From Acidobacteriota bacterium (GTDB taxonomy: Bacteria > Acidobacteriota > Terriglobia > Acidoferrales > 2-02-FULL-67-57): a stretch of DNA of 29,150 nt. Location of the stretch: NCBI GenBank assembly GCA_016210895.1, contig JACQTG010000175.1, positions 1 to 29,150 on the forward strand, read 5' to 3'. The first letter of the stretch is position 1. Every line of letters begins with the position of its first letter. The position numbers were made by a program, and so were the translations under genes. Of this stretch, positions 1 to 7,871 are shown in pieces. The notes beneath the pieces are model-generated. The model did no database searches. It was not told the origin of the DNA and worked only from the letters and a program-made list of their open reading frames with translations.

Positions 1-382
1 CCGACAGCGCAGCGCCCACCAGCAGGTGGACGAGCTGGCCGAACGGGTCCGGCAGGTGAAAGGCGTGGGGGTGCTGGCCGCCGTGGTCGAAGACGTGGAC
101 CGGGAAACGATGCGCTCGCTGGTAGATAGCCTCCGCCAGAAGCTGGGCTCGGCGGTGGTCGTGCTCGGCACTACGGTGGACGGCAAGGTGGCCCTAATTG
201 CCGCAGTCACAAAAGACTTGACGAAGAAGCTCCCCGCCGGCCAAATCGTCAAAGAAGTGGCCGAGCGGGTCGGGGGCACGGGGGGCGGCCGGGCCGACCT
301 GGCCGAGGCCGGAGGCAAGGACCCGGCCCGGCTGAAGCAGGCCCTGGAAGATGTCTATGGCATCGTTGAAAAAATGCTTTGA
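1..382 (+). CDS. alaS: Alanine--tRNA ligase, C-terminal end (partial)
   Basis: This is the 3' end of alanyl-tRNA synthetase, the cytoplasmic enzyme that charges tRNA-Ala. The reading frame is open from the window edge (codons begin at base 2), so the true start lies upstream. The visible ~126 residues match the C-terminal DHHA1/C-Ala region. They include a glycine-rich segment GGTGGGRADLAEAGG followed by a final helix ending VEKML, which is the usual end of bacterial AlaRS. The aminoacylation and editing domains are outside the window. The stop TGA is at 380-382. The next promoter hexamer lies within about 25 bases downstream, so the following gene is probably transcribed independently at least in part. 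Recognition is by the conserved C-terminal motif. Confidence 0.93.
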   Translation, partial: RQRSAHQQVDELAERVRQVKGVGVLAAVVEDVDRETMRSLVDSLRQKLGSAVVVLGTTVDGKVALIAAVTKDLTKKLPAGQIVKEVAERVGGTGGGRADLAEAGGKDPARLKQALEDVYGIVEKML

Positions 383-395
383 CGCCTGCGGGGTG

Positions 396-404
396 TGGTA
401 TACT
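396..404 (+). promoter_or_regulatory. Extended -10 promoter for the lytic transglycosylase
   Basis: TGGTATACT is a TGn extended -10 with a near-consensus hexamer (TATACT at 399-404). It lies just after the alaS stop. No good -35 is present at 17 bp, which is tolerated with an extended -10. Predicted start of transcription is near 411, giving a leader of about 95 nt before the GTG at 507. This is inferred from sequence only. Confidence 0.5.
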
Positions 405-506
405 GGGGCCGCGCTGGAAACGTTCCTGCCACTGCGGGTACCCCTTCAGGGCGAGCCTTCAGGACGAGCCCACCAGGGGTGCAGTTCTCCTTCCCGACAA
501 ACAAAC

Positions 507-1172
507 GTGTCGCTAGCCGCCTATGGCGCGGGATTGCTGGCGCTGGGGCTCCTGCTCAGCGGGTCGGTGGCGTCCGCCCGGGCGGACAACAACGCCTACG
601 TGGACCAGGACGGGCGGCGGATTTACGTCAACGTCGAAGACGAAGAGCTGCGCGCGGTCGTGCAAAAGGAAGGAACCGCGGGCGGCCTGCGCCTGATGGA
701 GCAGCGGCGGCGGTCGCTCGCCGGCATCGAGGAACACATTGAAGCCGAAGCCAGCCGGCATTCGATTGACCCGAGACTGGTGCGGGTTCTCATCGAGGTC
801 GAATCGGCCTGGAACCACCGGGCCCGGTCGCGGAAAGGCGCCCTGGGGCTGATGCAGCTAATGCCCGACACCGGAGCCCGCTATGGGGTCCGCGACTTCT
901 TCAACCCGAAGGAAAACGTCTCCGGAGGCGTCCGCTATCTGCGCTTCCTGCTCGACCGGTTCGAGAACAACACGGAACTGGCCTTGGCCGCCTACAACGC
1001 CGGGGAAAACGCCGTGGAGGCAGCCAACGGCGTGCCGCGCTACCGCGAGACCCGGCAGTTCCTGGAGCGGCTCCAGGGGCTCTACGGGCGCGTGGGCGCG
1101 GGCTGGGTGCCCGGGACGCGGAACATCTACCGGGTGGTCGAGCAGGGCCAAGTGATCTTTACCAACGACTGA
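507..1172 (+). CDS. Lytic transglycosylase, SLT family
   Basis: Predicted exported murein lytic transglycosylase, cleaving the MurNAc-GlcNAc bond in peptidoglycan with 1,6-anhydro product. The frame is open back to 351 inside alaS. The GTG at 507 is chosen because it places a typical signal peptide (MSLAAYGAGLLALGLLLSG, cleavage near ASA-RA) at the N-terminus, giving 221 residues. A short DUF4124-like segment (YVDQDGRRIYVNVEDEE) follows the signal. The SLT domain starts near residue 75, with catalytic Glu99 in IEVES, the GLMQLMP motif and the AYNAG motif. No clear Shine-Dalgarno precedes 507, so the start is moderately sure. An amidase gene follows after 27 bases in the same direction, consistent with a small cell-wall operon. 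Confidence 0.87.
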   Translation: MSLAAYGAGLLALGLLLSGSVASARADNNAYVDQDGRRIYVNVEDEELRAVVQKEGTAGGLRLMEQRRRSLAGIEEHIEAEASRHSIDPRLVRVLIEVESAWNHRARSRKGALGLMQLMPDTGARYGVRDFFNPKENVSGGVRYLRFLLDRFENNTELALAAYNAGENAVEAANGVPRYRETRQFLERLQGLYGRVGAGWVPGTRNIYRVVEQGQVIFTND

Positions 1173-1199
1173 GGGAGGCCAGCGAGCGCAACTGGGACA

Positions 1200-3032
1200 A
1201 TGGGCTCTTTGAGGCGACCAAAGGGGACGAGTCAGGGTTGGGTCGGGAGCCTAGGGGTCATTGTCACTCTTCTGCTGGTTCCGCTCCTTGCCGCCGCCGC
1301 TCCCACCAGCCGCAGTGAGCGCCACCGCATCGCCAAGGACCAACTGGAGCGCGCCGACCGCCTCAAGGCCGACCTGGACGGCACCCCGCAAGACAAGCGC
1401 CAGGAAAAGGACTACCTGAACGTCATCCGCCTGTACCGGCGGGTGTACGACGTCGCTCCCTTCTCCAGCCTCGCCGCCGACGCCCTGGCGGCTGCGGCCG
1501 AGATGTACCACGATATGGGCAAGCAGTTCGACCGCAAGTACTGGGTGGAGGCGATCGATACCTACCAGTTCCTCCGCCGTGAGTATCCGCACAGCCGCTA
1601 CAGCGACGACGCTCTTTTCAACGTCGCCCAGATCCAGCACATCCATCTCGAAGACACCCAGACGGCCCTGGCCACCTACCGGGAGCTGCTCAAGACCTAC
1701 GCGGGCTCCCGGCACGCCCCCAAGGCCAAGGAGCGCGTGCGCCAAATCGAAGCCGAGCAGGCCGCCGAGAAGGCTGCGGCCAAGCCAGAGACGCCGGCGG
1801 CCGCAACCACGCAACTGGCCGGCGCCGGGGCACGCGTCCAGGTGCGCAACATCCGCTACTGGAACACCAAGAATTTCACCCGCGTGGTCGTGGACCTGGA
1901 CGACGAGATTCGCTTCCAAGAGGGCCGGATAGACAACCCCGACCGTATCTTTTTCGACCTCTTCAACACCGAGCTGAGCACGGTGATCGCGGGCAAGAGC
2001 TTCGAAGTGGCCGACGGCCTGCTCGACCGCATCCGGGTGGCGGAAAACCGCGCCGGGGTGACGCGGGTAGTGCTGGAGGTGAACTCGGCGGAAGACTATT
2101 CGGTCTTTTCCCTGCCCAACCCGTTCCGGCTGGTGGTGGACATCCGCGGCCCGGCCCGGGCCGCAGGGGCCCAGAAGACACCGGCGGAGCAGCCCGGCCC
2201 GGTTGCGGAAACTCCCAAGGAAGCCGAGACCGCGCGGGCCTCGCTGCCGCAGCCGCCACCGGTGCCCCAGCCCACGAAGGACGGCAGCCACACCCTCACC
2301 CGGGCCCTCGGACTCAAGATCGGGCGCATCGTGCTGGACCCGGGGCACGGCGGGCACGACACCGGCACCATCGGGTCCTCCGGCTTCATGGAGAAAGACC
2401 TGGCACTGGATGTGGCCCGGCGCCTGGGCAAGCTCCTCGGGGAACAGCTCGGGGCTGAAGTCATTTTCACCCGTGAAGACGACACCTTCGTGCCCCTGGA
2501 AAACCGCATTGCTGTGGCCAACGAGAAGCAGGCCGACCTCTTCCTCTCCATCCACGCCAACTCCAGCCGCAACCGCACCGTCCGCGGGGTGGAGACCTTC
2601 TACTTGAACGTCACGAACGACCCCGAGGCCCTGGAGCTGGCGGCGCGCGAAAACGCCTTGGCGCAGAAGACCGTCCACGAGCTCCAGGACTTGGTGCGCA
2701 AGATCACCCGCAACGAAAAGCTGGGCGAGTCGCGGGAGCTGGCCCGGGAAATCCAGCGCAGCCTACACGCCGAGCTGCGCAAATTGAGCCGCGAGACCGC
2801 GAACCGCGGGGTCAAGCAGGCTCCGTTCGTGGTTCTGATTGGCGCGAACATGCCCTCGGTGCTCGCCGAAGTGGCCTTCCTCAGCAACCCGGACGACGAA
2901 GAACTCCTCAAGTCACCCCAGGGGCGGCAGGCGGTGGCGGAGGCCCTGCTGGGCGGGATGACCGAGTACATGAAGAACATGAACAGCGTCGCCTTTGCGC
3001 GCAGCGAAGAGAAGGAAAACGCCCAGCAGTAA
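1200..3032 (+). CDS. N-acetylmuramoyl-L-alanine amidase with TPR and AMIN domains
   Basis: Predicted periplasmic zinc amidase removing stem peptides from peptidoglycan during cell separation. The 610-residue protein has a signal peptide (hydrophobic stretch around residues 18-35). TPR-like helices (about 50-185, with paired motifs such as AIDTYQFLRREYPHSRYSDDA) follow, then an Ala/Glu-rich linker. An AMIN domain (about 212-316) comes next, then a Pro-rich linker. The Amidase_3 domain (about 373-590) is C-terminal. Metal and catalytic signatures are visible: DPGHGG (His383), FMEKDLAL with the zinc-binding Glu, SIHAN, and AEVAFLSN with the catalytic Glu. AmiC-type enzymes usually have only AMIN plus amidase, so the N-terminal TPR is an addition. 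The Shine-Dalgarno near the start is weak. Confidence 0.92.
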   Translation: MGSLRRPKGTSQGWVGSLGVIVTLLLVPLLAAAAPTSRSERHRIAKDQLERADRLKADLDGTPQDKRQEKDYLNVIRLYRRVYDVAPFSSLAADALAAAAEMYHDMGKQFDRKYWVEAIDTYQFLRREYPHSRYSDDALFNVAQIQHIHLEDTQTALATYRELLKTYAGSRHAPKAKERVRQIEAEQAAEKAAAKPETPAAATTQLAGAGARVQVRNIRYWNTKNFTRVVVDLDDEIRFQEGRIDNPDRIFFDLFNTELSTVIAGKSFEVADGLLDRIRVAENRAGVTRVVLEVNSAEDYSVFSLPNPFRLVVDIRGPARAAGAQKTPAEQPGPVAETPKEAETARASLPQPPPVPQPTKDGSHTLTRALGLKIGRIVLDPGHGGHDTGTIGSSGFMEKDLALDVARRLGKLLGEQLGAEVIFTREDDTFVPLENRIAVANEKQADLFLSIHANSSRNRTVRGVETFYLNVTNDPEALELAARENALAQKTVHELQDLVRKITRNEKLGESRELAREIQRSLHAELRKLSRETANRGVKQAPFVVLIGANMPSVLAEVAFLSNPDDEELLKSPQGRQAVAEALLGGMTEYMKNMNSVAFARSEEKENAQQ

Positions 3033-3093
3033 GCGCGCTGTCCCCGGCTGGCCACCACCCGCATGATGTATTACCATTGCTTGGGGAGGAGAA

Positions 3094-4167
3094 ATGCTCC
3101 GCCTGAGGCTGGCGACGGCTGTGGGGCTTCTGGTGGGCGTGGGCGGGGCTGCGGCCGCGGGCGTTGAACCGCTGCTCCCGGCCCAGCTCGGCAACTGGCA
3201 GCGCGTCGCCTTCGAGGAGGTTCGGGCACCCGAGCTCGAGCGCCTCGCGGGGTCGGAGGCGGCCCTGCTGCGCGAGTACGGCAGCCTGCGGGCCGCGCAG
3301 GGCGTCTACCAGCAGGGCGCGAGCCAGTGGCGGGTGACTCTACAGGAAATGCAGGACCGCAGCAGCAGCTACGGCGCGTTCACCCTGCTGCGGGCAGGCG
3401 GCCAGCCGATCGGGGTCGGCGAAGCCGGAGTGGTGAGCGGCGGCCGGCTGCTCTTCTATCACGGAAACTACTTGGTCAGCGTGGAGCCCCAAACAGGGAT
3501 AGGCGAGTTGTCCCCCTTGGTCCGCCACCTGGCAGCTCGAGCCGGGCCGCAGCCTTCGCTGCCCACGCTGCCCGCCTACTTGCCGCGGGACGGATTGGTT
3601 TCTGGCTCTGACCGCTACCTGCTCGGGCCGCTGGGCCTGGCCCGGGTGGCGCCGCTGGGGCCGGGCGATTGGGCGGGTTTTGCCTACGGCGCTGAAGTCG
3701 AGGCAGGCCGCTACCGGGTGGGCGGAACCGAAGCCACCCTGCTGCTTTTGAGCTACCCCACACCCCAGATCGCCGCCCAGCGGCTTCGCGACTTCGAGCG
3801 CTTGTTCAACCTCAATGGGACCGGGGACCCCCTCAGGGCGCTCGCTTTCGCCAAGCGCAGTGGCACGCTTCTGGTTCTTGTGAGCGGAGTTGACTCCGGG
3901 CAGGCCGCGGCCCGGCTGCTCAACCAGGTGCGTTACGAGGCTGAAATCTCCTGGAGCGAGCCATCCGAGCCCAGCCCTAACCCCAATTGGCCCAAGACTT
4001 TACTGAACATTTTCATCGGGACGGGACTGCTGCTGCTTTTCGCTCTGCTCTCCGGGATCGCCTTCGGCCTGGTTCGTGTGGTGGTCAAGCGCATCCTGCC
4101 CGGGAAGGTGTTCGACCGCCCTGAGGATATGGAAATCATTCGCCTGGATCTAAACCTTAGACGCTAA
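3094..4167 (+). CDS. DUF6599-like membrane-anchored protein
   Basis: Unknown function. It resembles the DUF6599 family, common in Acidobacteria, with the opening LLPAQLGNWQR and the repeated pattern of an aromatic-rich sensor-like fold (recognition from memory). The 357-residue protein has a signal peptide at about 1-22, a long extracytoplasmic region, one membrane helix at about 303-330 (FIGTGLLLLFALLSGIAFGL) and a short basic cytoplasmic tail. The start is well supported by GGGGAGGAG about 5 bases before ATG. It lies 61 bases after the amidase gene and may be cotranscribed. Topology suggests a C-terminally anchored periplasmic protein. No catalytic motif is seen. Confidence 0.8.
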   Translation: MLRLRLATAVGLLVGVGGAAAAGVEPLLPAQLGNWQRVAFEEVRAPELERLAGSEAALLREYGSLRAAQGVYQQGASQWRVTLQEMQDRSSSYGAFTLLRAGGQPIGVGEAGVVSGGRLLFYHGNYLVSVEPQTGIGELSPLVRHLAARAGPQPSLPTLPAYLPRDGLVSGSDRYLLGPLGLARVAPLGPGDWAGFAYGAEVEAGRYRVGGTEATLLLLSYPTPQIAAQRLRDFERLFNLNGTGDPLRALAFAKRSGTLLVLVSGVDSGQAAARLLNQVRYEAEISWSEPSEPSPNPNWPKTLLNIFIGTGLLLLFALLSGIAFGLVRVVVKRILPGKVFDRPEDMEIIRLDLNLRR

Positions 4168-4282
4168 CCTATTGGAACTAAAAGTGTTAATTTGAAAGCG
4201 CCCTGCGGCCCGGCCTTGGACAACTTCTTTAATCTATTGATAAGAAAAGAAATAGAGGCGGCACCTCCTTCCCAGTTTTCAC

Positions 4283-4402
4283 TTGACAACGCCCCGCGTG
4301 CGCCTCTAGACTTGCGCTCGCAAAGGGGTTGGCCCAACCGCGCACTGGGCCATACCTACTTTCCCCCAGAGGCTCCCCGGCAACGGGGAGCTTTTGGTTT
4401 TC
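4283..4402 (+). ncRNA. Candidate small RNA with own promoter and terminator
   Basis: A transcription unit without a credible ORF. TTGACA (4283-4288) is followed after 18 bases by TAGACT (4307-4312), predicting a start near 4319. The predicted RNA of roughly 75-85 nt has a perfect 7-bp stem TGGCCCA/TGGGCCA (4330-4336 with 4346-4352, 9-nt loop). It ends in a strong intrinsic terminator (4372-4395). It does not resemble 6S, SRP, tmRNA or a tRNA. An alternative is that the terminator simply ends readthrough from the upstream gene 200 bases away and the promoter is chance. The preceding 4168-4282 is locally AT-richer, and nothing else is recognised there. Confidence 0.4.
4372..4402 (+). terminator. 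Rho-independent terminator
   Basis: GCTCCCCG (4372-4379), loop GCAA, CGGGGAGC (4384-4391) form a perfect 8-bp stem with a GNRA-type tetraloop. It is followed by TTTTGGTTTTCTT. The T-tract is on the + strand only, so it acts rightward, isolating the tRNA gene from upstream transcription. Confidence 0.85.
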
Positions 4403-4410
4403 TTGGGGGT

Positions 4411-4440
4411 TTGACTGTAGCGCTCCCGCGGTGTTAGGTA
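4411..4440 (+). promoter_or_regulatory. Possible promoter for tRNA-Thr
   Basis: TTGACT (4411-4416), 18 bases, then TAGGTA (4435-4440) preceded by TGT. Transcription would start near 4447, about 7 bases before the mature tRNA 5' end. The -35 is strong and the -10 weak. Placement right after a terminator and before the tRNA supports it. Confidence 0.4.
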
Positions 4441-4453
4441 GGTGGCAGGATAG

Positions 4454-4528
4454 GCCGGCGTAGCTCAGTGGTAGAGCAGCCGATTCGTAATCGGCAGGTC
4501 ATCGGTTCAAGTCCGATCGCCGGCTCCA
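4454..4528 (+). tRNA. tRNA-Thr (anticodon CGT)
   Basis: A complete cloverleaf can be drawn. The acceptor stem is GCCGGCG (4454-4460) with CGCCGGC (4518-4524). The D-arm is GCTC/GAGC. The anticodon stem is GCCGA/TCGGC (4479-4483 with 4491-4495) around loop TTCGTAA with anticodon CGT at 4486-4488, reading ACG. The T-arm is ATCGG-TTCAAGT-CCGAT. CCA is encoded (4526-4528). It stands alone with no neighbouring tRNA. No copy of its 3' end is visible nearby, so there is no sign of an integrated element. Confidence 0.97.
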
Positions 4529-4618
4529 CCTTTCGGATTCCTTCGGCCCCAGCTGGCCCTTCGGCAAGCGTGGCATCTCGTCGAGCCCTGGCGAAGGGAT
4601 CCCCGTTCAACTCCGCGG

Positions 4619-4647
4619 TTGCGACCGCCAGGCAGCTCACCTAGAAT
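4619..4647 (+). promoter_or_regulatory. Promoter of the FG-GAP/ASPIC gene
   Basis: TTGCGA (4619-4624), 17-base spacer, TAGAAT (4642-4647). The hexamer ends 12 bases before the ATG at 4660, so the transcript would start about 6 bases upstream of the start codon, leaving no room for a Shine-Dalgarno. Confidence 0.55.
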
Positions 4648-4659
4648 TCAGAGTTCGAG

Positions 4660-6381
4660 ATGAGTATCGCCTACCTACGCCTGGCTCCACGCTCCTTTCT
4701 CAGCATCCTCCTCCTCGCTCCGGCGGTGGGTTTCTATGCCTCCTCCCGCGAGTCTCAAGACAGACGGCGCGCCCCCGTGATCTTCACCGATGTGGCGACC
4801 AGCGCAGGCCTTGACTTCTCGCATTGGAGTGGGGCCTCTCCGGAAAAGTACACCCTGGAAACTATGGGCGCGGGTGTGGCCTTCCTCGACTTTGACGGGG
4901 ATGGTTGGCTGGATATCTACCTGGTCAATGGAGGTACCGTTCCCGGTCATCCCGCTCCTGCACCCATTCACCACGCACTCTTTCGCAACAACAGAAACGG
5001 AACATTTGCCAATGTCACCGCTGCTGCCGGAGTTGGGGGTAACGGTCGCTACGGGATGGGCGTGGCCGCCGCCGACTATGACGGCGATGAGTGGACAGAC
5101 CTGTATGTCACCACCTTCGGCCGCAACCTCCTCTATCGCAACCAAGGCAATGGAACTTTTGCGGATGTGACAGACCAGGCCGGAGTTGCGGCCAGCGGTT
5201 GGAGCACCAGCGCCGCCTTTTTCGATTACAACCGTGATGGGAGGCTGGACCTGTTCGTGGCCCGCTACGTCGACTACTCTTTCGAGCGCAACGTCACCTG
5301 CGGCGACCCGGCGCGGCACATCCGGGCCTACTGCCATCCCGACATCTACGACGGGTAGTCGAGCCTCCTCTATCGGAACAATGGCGACGGCACCTTCACC
5401 GATGTCAGCCAGGCCAGCGAGATCGGCCAGCAGGTCGGAAAAAGCCTGGGCGTGGTGGCCGCCGACTTCGACCAGGATGGCTGGACTGATCTCTACGTAG
5501 CCAACGATTCCGTGCGCAACTTTCTCTTCCGCAATCGCGGCCACGGCACCTTCGAGGAAATCGGCATTCGCATGGGGGTCGCTCTCGACGAGGGAGGACG
5601 GCCGCAGGCGGGCATGGGCACCGCCGCCGGCGACTACGACGGCGATGGCCGCTTGGACCTGATCGTGACCAACCTCGACCGCGAATACAACAACCTCTAC
5701 CAGAATCTGGCCGAGTTTTTCGCCGATACCAGCTATGAAACCGGATTCGCCGCCCCCAGCTTGCCCTTCGTCGGTTGGGGGACGGGGTTTTTTGACTTTG
5801 ACAATGACACCGACCTGGACGTCTTGGTGGTCAACGGTCACGTGATCGACAACATCGAGCAATTGCGTCCGGGTGATTCCTATGCCCAGCCGAAGTTGCT
5901 GTTTGAGAATGTGGGAGGCCAATTGCGGGAGGTGTCGCGCCGGCACGGCCCCTCATTGCGCGAGCCGCGGGTCAGCCGTGGAGCAGCATTCGGCGATTAC
6001 GACAATGACGGTGACGTGGACGTGGTGGTGCAAAACTTGGGCGGCCGACCCTCCTTGCTCCGGAACGACGGCGGCAACCGCAACCACTGGCTCTCCCTGG
6101 TTTTGGAGGGAACCGCGAGCCCTCGGGATGCCATCGGGACGTCCGTGCGCATTCAGGTGGGCGGGCGCATCCTGGCTCGTGTTGTGGCGGGCGGCGGAAG
6201 CTACCTTTCTTCCTCGGACCGGCGAATGCATGTCGGGCTGGGGAACAATCAGCAGGCCGACCGCATCGAGGTCCGGTGGCCGAGCGGCACTCTGGAAGTG
6301 TTCGAGAAGGTGGCGGCGGGAAAGGTCTACCGGGTTCGGGAAGGAGAAGGCATCCGAGAATTCCCGCCGGCTCGCCCCTAA
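4660..6381 (+). pseudogene. FG-GAP/VCBS repeat, ASPIC-UnbV (CRTAC1-type) protein interrupted by an in-frame amber codon
   Basis: An exported beta-propeller protein split by TAG at 5356-5358 (codon 233). Translation continues in the same frame with matching repeat sequence (SSLLYRNNGDGTF) directly after the stop, so this is one gene of 573 codons with a nonsense codon, not two genes. It has a signal peptide (about 1-28). Seven calcium-binding DxDxDGxxD-type repeats follow, for example DFDGDGWLD, DYDGDEWTD, DFDQDGWTD and DYDNDGDVD. The C-terminal ASPIC/UnbV domain holds NRNHWLSLVLEGT and IEVRWPSG. In relatives the interrupted position commonly carries an ordinary residue after YDG; CAG to TAG is the simplest cause. 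TAG is the normal stop of intact neighbours. It could be a real pseudogene, a strain polymorphism or a base-call error. Restart at GTG 5452 would give only the C-terminal 309 residues without a signal peptide. Confidence 0.85.
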
Positions 6382-7790
6382 GGAGGGGCCGCCCTTTCTC
6401 CGAGCGCCTTCGCTTTGGCGCGCTCTTCCTGGCTTTCCTCTAACTCGCCCGCTTCTGCCAGCGCGGTCGCCAGGGCCAGATGCAGCTCAGGATTTTCGGG
6501 TTCCTGGGCGACTGCCTGACGCAGGTAGGCCACAGCCTGGTTAATGTTTCCTCGGCGGAGCTCGAGCCTGCCCAAGGACAGATACGCTTCGGCGTACTCG
6601 GCCAGGCGCAGCACCCGCTCATAGGCGGCAATGGCTTGTTCCTCCTGCCCTAGCCGTTCCAAGCACATCGCAGCCAGCAAGTGGTAAGCCGGTTCGAAGT
6701 CTTTCTGCTCGAGGGCGGTCCGCACGCTTTCGAGCGCCCGCTGATCGTCCCGCTCCAGGAAGGAAATTTGGGCCAGCCGGTAGTGCGCCAGATCATTCCG
6801 AGGATCGAGCCGGAGGATTTCCTCCAGCTTCTGCTGGGCTTCGGCCAAGCGGTCTTGTTCCAGGAGCCCTTTCACGTCCATGTGGTAAGCACTGATCCGC
6901 CGGCTACGCTGGCGCTCCTCGAGGGCCACAGTGCTCAGTCGCTCGTGCTGGGCCAGAATCTGCGCGGCTTCTTCCGCACGCCCCAGCCGGCGCACGAGTG
7001 TGCCCAGGGCATAGAGGGCTTCCTGATTCTCCGGAGAGAGTTCCAGTGCCCGGCGGAGAGCCTTCTCCGCCTCCGCCAGCTCGTTGAGCCGGGTCAGGGC
7101 AGTTCCGAGTTGGTAGTAGACTTCCGCCTTTTCAGGCAGGAGGCCGGCGGCTACCTCTAGGTGCTGCTTGGCCTGGTCGGGGTGCCCCTGGAGGTTGTAT
7201 AGCAGGCCGAGATTGTAATGGACAGTTCCTAGGCTCGGGTCCTTGCCCAGAGCCTGCCTTAGCAGCGATTCCCCTTCTTGGTAGTTTTGTTCCCTGAACA
7301 AGGCGATTCCCAACTCCCCTAGTCCTTTCGGATCATCCGGCCGCAATCGGACGTACTCGCCCAGATGTTGCACCGCTGAAGCGTCGTCGCCTTGTTCGCT
7401 GGCTATGTGCCCCAGTAGTAGGTAGGCGTCGGAATAGCGCGGCCGCACGCGCAGCAATTCGTTTAGGATTTGTTGTGCGTCGTGAAACCGACGCACTTGC
7501 GCCTGCAGGAGGGCCAGCCGGAAATAAAACTCAGGCTCATCCGGTTCGAGTTGAATTGCCTTGCGGAAATGCGAGATCGCCTCTGCCAGCTCTCCCCGCC
7601 GAGAGAAGACCTCCCCTAGTTGGTAGTAAACGACAGCGTTGTTGGGCTGAAATTCTCTGGCCTGCTGGAAAGCGGCCTGGGCTGCGTCCAGTTCACCAGC
7701 TCCAAGCGCGCTCACCCCGCGCTCGAAAAGCGCCTGGAAGGAGGGGGCAGCCTGCCCCAGCACCAAAGCGAGTAGTAACGTTCCAACCAT
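6378..7790 (-). CDS. Tetratricopeptide repeat protein, exported
   Basis: A 470-residue protein made almost entirely of TPR units (about 11-12) after a short signal peptide (MVGTLLLALVLGQAAPS). Clear 34-residue repeats include PNNAVVYYQLGEVFSRRGEL, PDEPEFYFRLALLQAQVRRF and PENPELHLALATALAEAGEL. It probably acts as a protein-binding scaffold in the periplasm; no catalytic domain is visible. It converges with the ASPIC gene and the two stop codons share the bases CTAA at 6378-6381. It lies 82 bases downstream of the TonB receptor on the same strand. TPR, ASPIC and TonB receptor genes commonly sit together in Acidobacteria. No Shine-Dalgarno precedes the ATG. A terminator hairpin sits 20 bases upstream, so its expression is either by readthrough or from a promoter overlapping that hairpin. 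Confidence 0.88.
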   Translation of the reverse strand: MVGTLLLALVLGQAAPSFQALFERGVSALGAGELDAAQAAFQQAREFQPNNAVVYYQLGEVFSRRGELAEAISHFRKAIQLEPDEPEFYFRLALLQAQVRRFHDAQQILNELLRVRPRYSDAYLLLGHIASEQGDDASAVQHLGEYVRLRPDDPKGLGELGIALFREQNYQEGESLLRQALGKDPSLGTVHYNLGLLYNLQGHPDQAKQHLEVAAGLLPEKAEVYYQLGTALTRLNELAEAEKALRRALELSPENQEALYALGTLVRRLGRAEEAAQILAQHERLSTVALEERQRSRRISAYHMDVKGLLEQDRLAEAQQKLEEILRLDPRNDLAHYRLAQISFLERDDQRALESVRTALEQKDFEPAYHLLAAMCLERLGQEEQAIAAYERVLRLAEYAEAYLSLGRLELRRGNINQAVAYLRQAVAQEPENPELHLALATALAEAGELEESQEERAKAKALGERAAPP

Positions 7791-7800
7791 GACGTCGCAA

Positions 7801-7836
7801 AAACAATAAACCGGCTGCCCTTGAAGGGCAAGCCGG
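7801..7836 (-). terminator. Rho-independent terminator after the TonB receptor
   Basis: Read on the - strand, CCGGCT then a one-base bulge then GCCC (7836-7826), loop TTCAA, GGGCAGCCGG (7820-7811), followed by TTTATTGTTTTT. The stem is about 10 bp. It lies between the receptor stop (7872) and the TPR start (7790). The + strand flank is also T-rich (TCTATTTGTTT), so weak bidirectional action is possible. Confidence 0.75.
7803..7831 (-). promoter_or_regulatory. Possible promoter for the TPR gene overlapping a terminator
   Basis: On the - strand TTGCCC (7831-7826), 17 bases, TATTGT (7808-7803), ending 12 bases before the ATG. Both boxes match 4 of 6. The site lies inside the terminator stem and its T-tract, so the match may be coincidental. 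Confidence 0.25.
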
Positions 7837-7871
7837 TCTATTTGTTTGGAATTCTATCTACTGATCCGACG

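Noticed and set aside
1251..2678. 475-codon open frame on the - strand
   Set aside because: Antisense to the amidase gene, whose domains are unambiguous.
4192..4437. 81-codon + strand frame between the DUF6599 gene and tRNA-Thr
   Set aside because: It runs through a strong terminator and a promoter-like element, has no ribosome site and no domain-like composition.
4454..4660. tRNA as integration site of a mobile element
   Set aside because: No repeat of the tRNA 3' end, no integrase and no compositional island border is visible.
5356..5358. Amber codon as programmed recoding (pyrrolysine or readthrough)
   Set aside because: No pyl genes or recoding structure are visible and TAG serves as the stop in several intact neighbours.
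4675..5946. 423-codon - strand frame uninterrupted across the amber codon
   Set aside because: It mirrors the FG-GAP repeats (periodic Val/Ile-rich antisense of DxDGD repeats). The + strand frame has signal peptide, calcium motifs and ASPIC domain on both sides of the stop.
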